Assembly: GCA_902494545.1 (NCBI GenBank)
Contig: CABUTP010000007.1
Coordinates: 1-18,281, forward strand
Direction: 5' to 3'
From: an uncultured Collinsella sp.
Lineage (GTDB): Bacteria; Actinomycetota; Coriobacteriia; Coriobacteriales; Coriobacteriaceae
Length of the DNA: 18,281 nucleotides
Shown: one piece after another, positions 14,491 through 18,281 of the stretch
Numbering within the stretch: the first letter of the stretch is position 1
Layout of the letters: each line of letters opens with the position of its first letter
Program-made: the position numbers and the translations under genes
Notes under the pieces: model-generated
The model's input: the letters and a program-made list of their open reading frames with translations, nothing else
What the model was told of the DNA's origin: nothing
Databases searched by the model: none

Positions 14491-14580
14491 CATTTTGCCC
14501 TCCAAACGGCACTACCGCCGGCAACATCCAGCAGATACGCTGAATCTAGCCGTATAGGCCCTATGAGAACGGGAGCAACC
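14491..14580 (+). promoter_or_regulatory. Conserved leader of surface gene 2
   Basis: Counterpart of 12435-12524. The first 32 bases are identical; TACGCT (14531-14536) replaces TATGCT as the possible -10 box. The GGGAG ribosome site is kept. Confidence 0.5.
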
Positions 14581-16365
14581 ATGGCAGCCTTGTTCACGAC
14601 CCCCAAACGCAATGACACTACCGCCGGAACCCATGTTGCCGAACCCGACGTTCGCCGTCGCATAGGACTCGCGCACGGCAGCTGGCGCCGCGTGACGCGC
14701 CGCATCGTCGCGGGCGCCGTGTGCGCGCTCACGGTGAGCTCGCTGCTCATGCCGAGCGTCTCGCTCGCAGCGGAATGGGTCAAGGTCGGCGGCAACAAGT
14801 ACAACACCGCGGCGAGCGACGAGGCCGGTACCTGGTCGTGGGACGGCGCCGACGACTTGAAGCTCAACAACTATAACGGCGGCGAGATCCAGGCCGCAGG
14901 CAAGCTCAACGTGAATTACTCGGGAACCAACATCGTCACTGCCGAATGGATCGAAAGCATCAACGTTTCTCATGGCACTAACGAGAATGCCGAGCTCAAT
15001 ATCCAAGGCGACGAGGGCGGCACGCTCAGCGTGACATCTACTGAGGACGCTATCCTCTCCACGGGTAATATCAACATCGACGGAGCCGGATCCGTCAACG
15101 CCACGAGCACTGGGTTTGATGCCATCAATGCCGGAGGTGATCTCGCTATCAAAGGTTCGGGCAACGTCAACGCCACGGGTGCATCGGATGGCATCAGGGC
15201 AAACGGCAATATCACGATTGACGACAGCGGAGCCATCACCGCCAGGGCTACCAAGGACAAGGGTATTGGAGCCGACAAGAACCTCACCATCAAGGGTGGC
15301 GGGACGGTCGAGGCAAGCTCAGCCGATGGTGAGGCCCTTTGGAGCGGCGGCAATATCAACATCTCGGACGGCAGCCAGGTCAAGGCAAGCTCCGAGAAAG
15401 ACGCTGCCGTCGAGGCCAAGGGCAGCCTCGCAGCCACAAACGCCTCCCTCAACGTAAACGGTGTTGAATATGGCGTCTATGCCCACAAGGGCATCACCCT
15501 CGATCATGCAAACGTGACGGTCCGTGCAAGTAAAGGCAGATACGGTGGCGCCAACGCCCTCTTCACCTACCAGGACGACATCGTCGTCAAGAACGGCTCC
15601 ACCGTGGACGCGTTTGCGGAAGGCGAGGTTTCGGCTGCATTCTCCACCAGAAACGATCGACCCAACGAGAAGGGCGGCCACATCTACATCAGCGACTCCG
15701 TTGTCAAGGCCATAGCCCGCTATGTCGAGAACGGCGACGGCCCCATCCCCTACAGCGAAAACCAAGATGGCGAGACGAGGCGCGAACCCCAAGGCGAGAA
15801 CATCGGCATCATCGCCCAGACCAGCGAGGGCGTCACACCCGCAGTCATCTCGATCATCCGCAGCAAGGTAACGGCCGAAGGAGATACAGCGGCAATCTTT
15901 GCCCGTGCCATGAGCGCTGACGGCAAGACAATCGGCACCATCAAGATTGAGAACGCCGCCATCCAGACGCCCGAAGGCGGCAAGGTCATTGACTATCGCA
16001 AGCTCCGTGACGGCATCTACGAGGCAGGCCAGGCCATCGGCACGGGCGACGCCACGGTCGACTCCCTCTATATCAAAGCAGTCGCCAAAAGTACGACCAT
16101 CGCACCTCCCGAGGTAGCCAAGCCGGAAGACCCCAAGCCCGACGAGACCAAGCCCGCAGAAAGCAAGCCCGCGGAGTCCAAGCAGAACCCCAAGCCTGAG
16201 GGCTCAAAGCCGACCAAGGCCGTTGCGGCTTCAACCACGAAAGCCAAGACTACCGGCGTGCTCGCGGCAACCGGCGACACCTCGGGTGCGGCCATCGTGG
16301 CAACCGTCCTTGCGGGAACAGCCGCTATCGCCGCAGGCACCATGGCGAGCCGTAAGCGTTCTTAG
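14581..16365 (+). CDS. LAATG-anchored beta-solenoid surface protein, copy 2
   Basis: Paralogue of the preceding gene, again 594 aa, with ATG at 14581 behind GGGAG. The signal region is nearly the same ('GSWRRVTRRIVAGAV', then 'SVSLA' before the cleavage). Rungs such as 'DGIRANGNITIDDSGAITA' and 'NLTIKGGGTVEASS' fill about 80-340. The closing part ('GGHIYISDSVVKAIARYVE', 'EGDTAAIFARAMS') and the LAATG-hydrophobic-RKRS anchor (561-594) are strongly conserved. The spacer is richer in Pro/Lys repeats ('KPAESKPAESK'). The main differences lie in the first third of the mature protein, roughly 100-330, where many rung residues are exchanged. Overall identity is roughly two thirds by eye. It ends in its own terminator. 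No sortase gene is visible in the window. Confidence 0.85.
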   Translation: MAALFTTPKRNDTTAGTHVAEPDVRRRIGLAHGSWRRVTRRIVAGAVCALTVSSLLMPSVSLAAEWVKVGGNKYNTAASDEAGTWSWDGADDLKLNNYNGGEIQAAGKLNVNYSGTNIVTAEWIESINVSHGTNENAELNIQGDEGGTLSVTSTEDAILSTGNINIDGAGSVNATSTGFDAINAGGDLAIKGSGNVNATGASDGIRANGNITIDDSGAITARATKDKGIGADKNLTIKGGGTVEASSADGEALWSGGNINISDGSQVKASSEKDAAVEAKGSLAATNASLNVNGVEYGVYAHKGITLDHANVTVRASKGRYGGANALFTYQDDIVVKNGSTVDAFAEGEVSAAFSTRNDRPNEKGGHIYISDSVVKAIARYVENGDGPIPYSENQDGETRREPQGENIGIIAQTSEGVTPAVISIIRSKVTAEGDTAAIFARAMSADGKTIGTIKIENAAIQTPEGGKVIDYRKLRDGIYEAGQAIGTGDATVDSLYIKAVAKSTTIAPPEVAKPEDPKPDETKPAESKPAESKQNPKPEGSKPTKAVAASTTKAKTTGVLAATGDTSGAAIVATVLAGTAAIAAGTMASRKRS

Positions 16366-16422
16366 ACGCCTCTGCGCACATGGCAGCTCCCGCGAAGGCC
16401 CCGAGCCCCAGCACCGTTTAAC

Positions 16423-16460
16423 AACGCCACCGCCGAGCTCCCCTCCGGCGGTGGCGTTTT
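16423..16460 (+). terminator. Intrinsic terminator of surface gene 2
   Basis: AACGCCACCGCCG (16423-16435) pairs perfectly with CGGCGGTGGCGTT (16446-16458), 13 bp with a ten-base loop, followed by TTCC. It is unrelated in sequence to the terminator after copy 1. Confidence 0.85.
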
Positions 16461-16572
16461 CCATATGCGTCCGCAGGGGATGCACGAGATTGTCTTTGGT
16501 CTAGCCCAACCGGCATACGCTGGCGTGCGACAATTGGGGCTGCCGATATCACAACACTGAGAGAAGCCCGTC

Positions 16573-17238
16573 ATGGAAGCGCATCAAAAGCAGATAACCG
16601 TTTATTCGAATCATACGGAAGGCGCGCCTGTCATCTACCTTCCTGTGGTCGTGGGCGACGGCAGCGAGGTTTATAAGTGTTGCCGAGAGCTCGACTGTCC
16701 GCCATTCGCCCTCGTCACCATTGGCGGGCTCGATTGGAATCGCGAGCTGAGCCCCTGGGCATGCGACGGGACCGTACGCGATGCCGAGCCTTTCGGCGGC
16801 CAAGCTGCCGATTTTCTTGATGAGCTGCTGAATCAGATAATCCCCCAGGTCGAGTCGTCGCTTCCTCAGCCGCCCACCTGGCGCGGCATTGCCGGTTACT
16901 CGCTCGCGGGCCTCTTCGCACTCTGGTCCCTCTGGCAAACCGACGCCTTTGACCGCGCCGCGAGCGCATCGGGGTCGCTATGGTTTCCCGACTTTGTCGA
17001 CCGTGCCAGCACGGCCCCTTTTGCCGGCAGCCCGCAAGCCGTCTACCTGTCACTCGGCAAAAAGGAAACCAAGACGCCCAACCGCATGATGCGGCATGTA
17101 CTCGACGACACACGCGCGATGGAAGCGTTGCTCGTCGAGCGCGGCATTCCAACAACGCTGGAGCTCAACCCCGGCAATCACTTTGCCCAAACCGACTTAC
17201 GCATGGCCCGCGGCATCCACTGGATACTGACACATTAA
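16573..17238 (+). CDS. Alpha/beta-hydrolase of the esterase (IroE/Fes-like, COG2819) type
   Basis: A 221-aa cytosolic hydrolase without a signal peptide. 'GIAGYSLAGLFALWSLW' at 105-121 contains the nucleophile elbow with Ser110, and 'NPGNHFAQTDLRMARGIHWIL' near the C-terminus supplies the probable catalytic His203. An N-terminal strand 'PVIYLPVVVGDG' and 'LVTIGGLDWNRELSPW' fit the putative-esterase family that includes siderophore esterases. The start at 16573 has GAGAGAAG upstream. It is shorter than most siderophore esterases (about 250-300 aa) and no siderophore genes are nearby, so a general short-acyl or peptide ester substrate is just as likely. It shares a bidirectional terminator with the convergent uracil permease. 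Confidence 0.8.
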   Translation: MEAHQKQITVYSNHTEGAPVIYLPVVVGDGSEVYKCCRELDCPPFALVTIGGLDWNRELSPWACDGTVRDAEPFGGQAADFLDELLNQIIPQVESSLPQPPTWRGIAGYSLAGLFALWSLWQTDAFDRAASASGSLWFPDFVDRASTAPFAGSPQAVYLSLGKKETKTPNRMMRHVLDDTRAMEALLVERGIPTTLELNPGNHFAQTDLRMARGIHWILTH

Positions 17239-17240
17239 AA

Positions 17241-17274
17241 ATGGTGCCCACACGCATATACGCATGGGCACCAT
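17241..17274. terminator. Bidirectional terminator between the esterase and uracil permease genes
   Basis: ATGGTGCCCA (17241-17250) and TGGGCACCAT (17265-17274) pair perfectly. The minus strand continues into TTTTTAA and the plus strand into ATCTTGTTTT, so both convergent genes can stop here. Confidence 0.88.
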
Positions 17275-17299
17275 ATCTTGTTTTAGCTGAACGCAGCTG

Positions 17300-18281
17300 C
17301 TACTCAGCAGCCTCCTCAAGCTCGGAGACATCAAACTCAAAGTCGTTACCCGGCAGGATGGCGTTGAGCACAATGCCCACCAGTGAGCCCACGGCAATGC
17401 CGGACAGCGAAATGGTCACGCCGCCCAGCTCCAACACGATGGCGCCGGCGGTGCTGTACGCGATGCCGAGCGAAAGCACGAGCACCAGCGCGGCAACCAG
17501 CACGTTGCGGTTGTTCTGGAAATCGACCTGGTTCTCGATGAGGTTGCGGACGCCCACAGCGCTGATCATGCCGTAGAGCACGAGCGACACACCGCCGATC
17601 ACACACGCCGGCATGGCCGCAATGACAGCCGCGAACTTGGGGCAGAACGAAAGCACGATGGCGCAACACGCGGCAATTCGAATTACGCGCGGGTCGAACA
17701 CGCGCGTCAGGGCGAGCACGCCGGTGTTCTCACCATACGTAGTGTTGGCCGGAGCGCCAAAGAGCGAAGCCAGAATCGTGGCAAGGCCGTCGCCGAGCAG
17801 CGTGCGATGCAGACCGGGATCGGCAATGTAGTTGCGCTCGCAAGTCGAACCGATAGCAGAGATATCGCCGATATGCTCGATCATGGTCGCGAAGGCCAGC
17901 GGCATGATGGTGATGATGGCCGTCGTGGCAAGACCGCTATCGAACTGCGGCCCAAAGAGTGCAAACACGGTGTTGTCCCACACGATGGGCAGACCGACCC
18001 ACGGAGCGGCGGCAACGCCCGAGAAATCAACCTCGCCGAGCGCAGCCGCAACGGCATAGCTCACCACAACGCCCAGCAAAATCGGCACGATCTTGACCAT
18101 GCCACGGCCCCAGATGTTGCAGATGACGATAACGGCAACGCCAATGACAGCCACAAGCCAGTTGGTCTGGCAGTTAGCAATAGCGGAGCTTGCCAGGATC
18201 AAGCCGATGGAAATGACGATGGGGCCAGTCACCACCGGCGGAAAGAAGCGCATAACGCGCTTGGCGCCAAACGCGCGGAAG
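17300..18281 (-). CDS. uraA: UraA-type uracil permease (5' end beyond window)
   Basis: The C-terminal 327 or so residues of an NCS2 uracil:H+ symporter; the frame is open to the right edge. 'RVMRFFPPVVTGPIVISIGL' is a conserved family stretch, so the Met at 18253 is internal and not the start. 'MIEHIGD' and 'NTTYGENTGVLALTRV' hold the glutamates and histidine that bind uracil and protons in E. coli UraA, and 'GGVSLVLYGMISAVGVRNLIENQVDF' matches the family further on. The protein ends in an acidic tail ('ELEEAAE'). With AzgA this gives the region both a purine and a pyrimidine base importer. The promoter and any attenuator lie outside the window. Confidence 0.93.
   Translation of the reverse strand, partial: FRAFGAKRVMRFFPPVVTGPIVISIGLILASSAIANCQTNWLVAVIGVAVIVICNIWGRGMVKIVPILLGVVVSYAVAAALGEVDFSGVAAAPWVGLPIVWDNTVFALFGPQFDSGLATTAIITIMPLAFATMIEHIGDISAIGSTCERNYIADPGLHRTLLGDGLATILASLFGAPANTTYGENTGVLALTRVFDPRVIRIAACCAIVLSFCPKFAAVIAAMPACVIGGVSLVLYGMISAVGVRNLIENQVDFQNNRNVLVAALVLVLSLGIAYSTAGAIVLELGGVTISLSGIAVGSLVGIVLNAILPGNDFEFDVSELEEAAE

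Larger units (their letters stand above)
14331..16365 (+). repeat. Duplication unit B (azgA relic, terminator, leader, surface gene 2)
   Basis: Second copy of unit A. The right boundary is uncertain: bases after the stop (16366-16390) show only weak similarity to those after the stop of copy 1. Confidence 0.85.

Noticed and set aside
14310..14580. A new small gene between the two surface genes, because of the short frame at 14331
   Set aside because: The frame is the last 15 codons of azgA without a start codon or ribosome site, followed by the copied terminator and leader.

Overview
The window is GC-rich, densely coded on both strands, and reads like a gut actinobacterium of the class Coriobacteriia, most likely Collinsella or a close relative. 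The pointers are an LAATG-type sortase signal (the LAXTG signal of actinobacterial class E sortases), a bile salt hydrolase, an HTH-AlaA fusion aminotransferase and short 136-139 aa deformylases. This placement is an inference from gene content; there is no rRNA or other marker gene here.

Layout. 1-737 (minus) is the 5' part of an RGG-tailed protein whose core resembles a MarR-type winged helix. 890-2302 (minus) is a DHA2-type drug exporter, divergent from a peptide deformylase (2507-2917, plus). 3143-4663 (minus) encodes a Cro/C1-type DNA-binding domain fused in frame to a complete AlaA-like aminotransferase, with repeated operator-like sites upstream. A LysR regulator (4826-5683, minus) is divergent from an EamA-type exporter (5802-6713, plus) across a T-N11-A palindrome. 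A Kup potassium transporter follows (6853-9102, plus). A bile salt hydrolase (9184-10149, minus) and a deformylase-like protein lacking the catalytic glutamate (10394-10813, minus) are separated by a long inverted repeat and a strong terminator. The purine permease AzgA (11007-12317, plus) is followed by two tandem 594-aa LAATG-anchored beta-solenoid surface proteins (12525-14309 and 14581-16365). An alpha/beta-hydrolase (16573-17238, plus) then converges on a UraA-type uracil permease (17300 to the right edge, minus).

How it fits together. Most genes are single transcription units, each ending in a recognisable hairpin. Three are membrane importers of K+, purines and uracil; two are exporters, one of them paired with its own regulator. 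The most accessory-looking part is 12.27-16.37 kb. There a block made of the last 15 codons of azgA, its terminator, a conserved leader and a surface-protein gene occurs twice. The second azgA tail differs from the real one only at silent positions.

The observations most worth following are the tandem surface-protein locus and its azgA relic, the regulator-enzyme fusion with a second start site inside, the two deformylases with different substituted active-site residues, and the RGG-tailed winged-helix protein. I found no tRNA, rRNA, CRISPR array, transposase or phage gene. No stretch above 300 bases lacks a gene.
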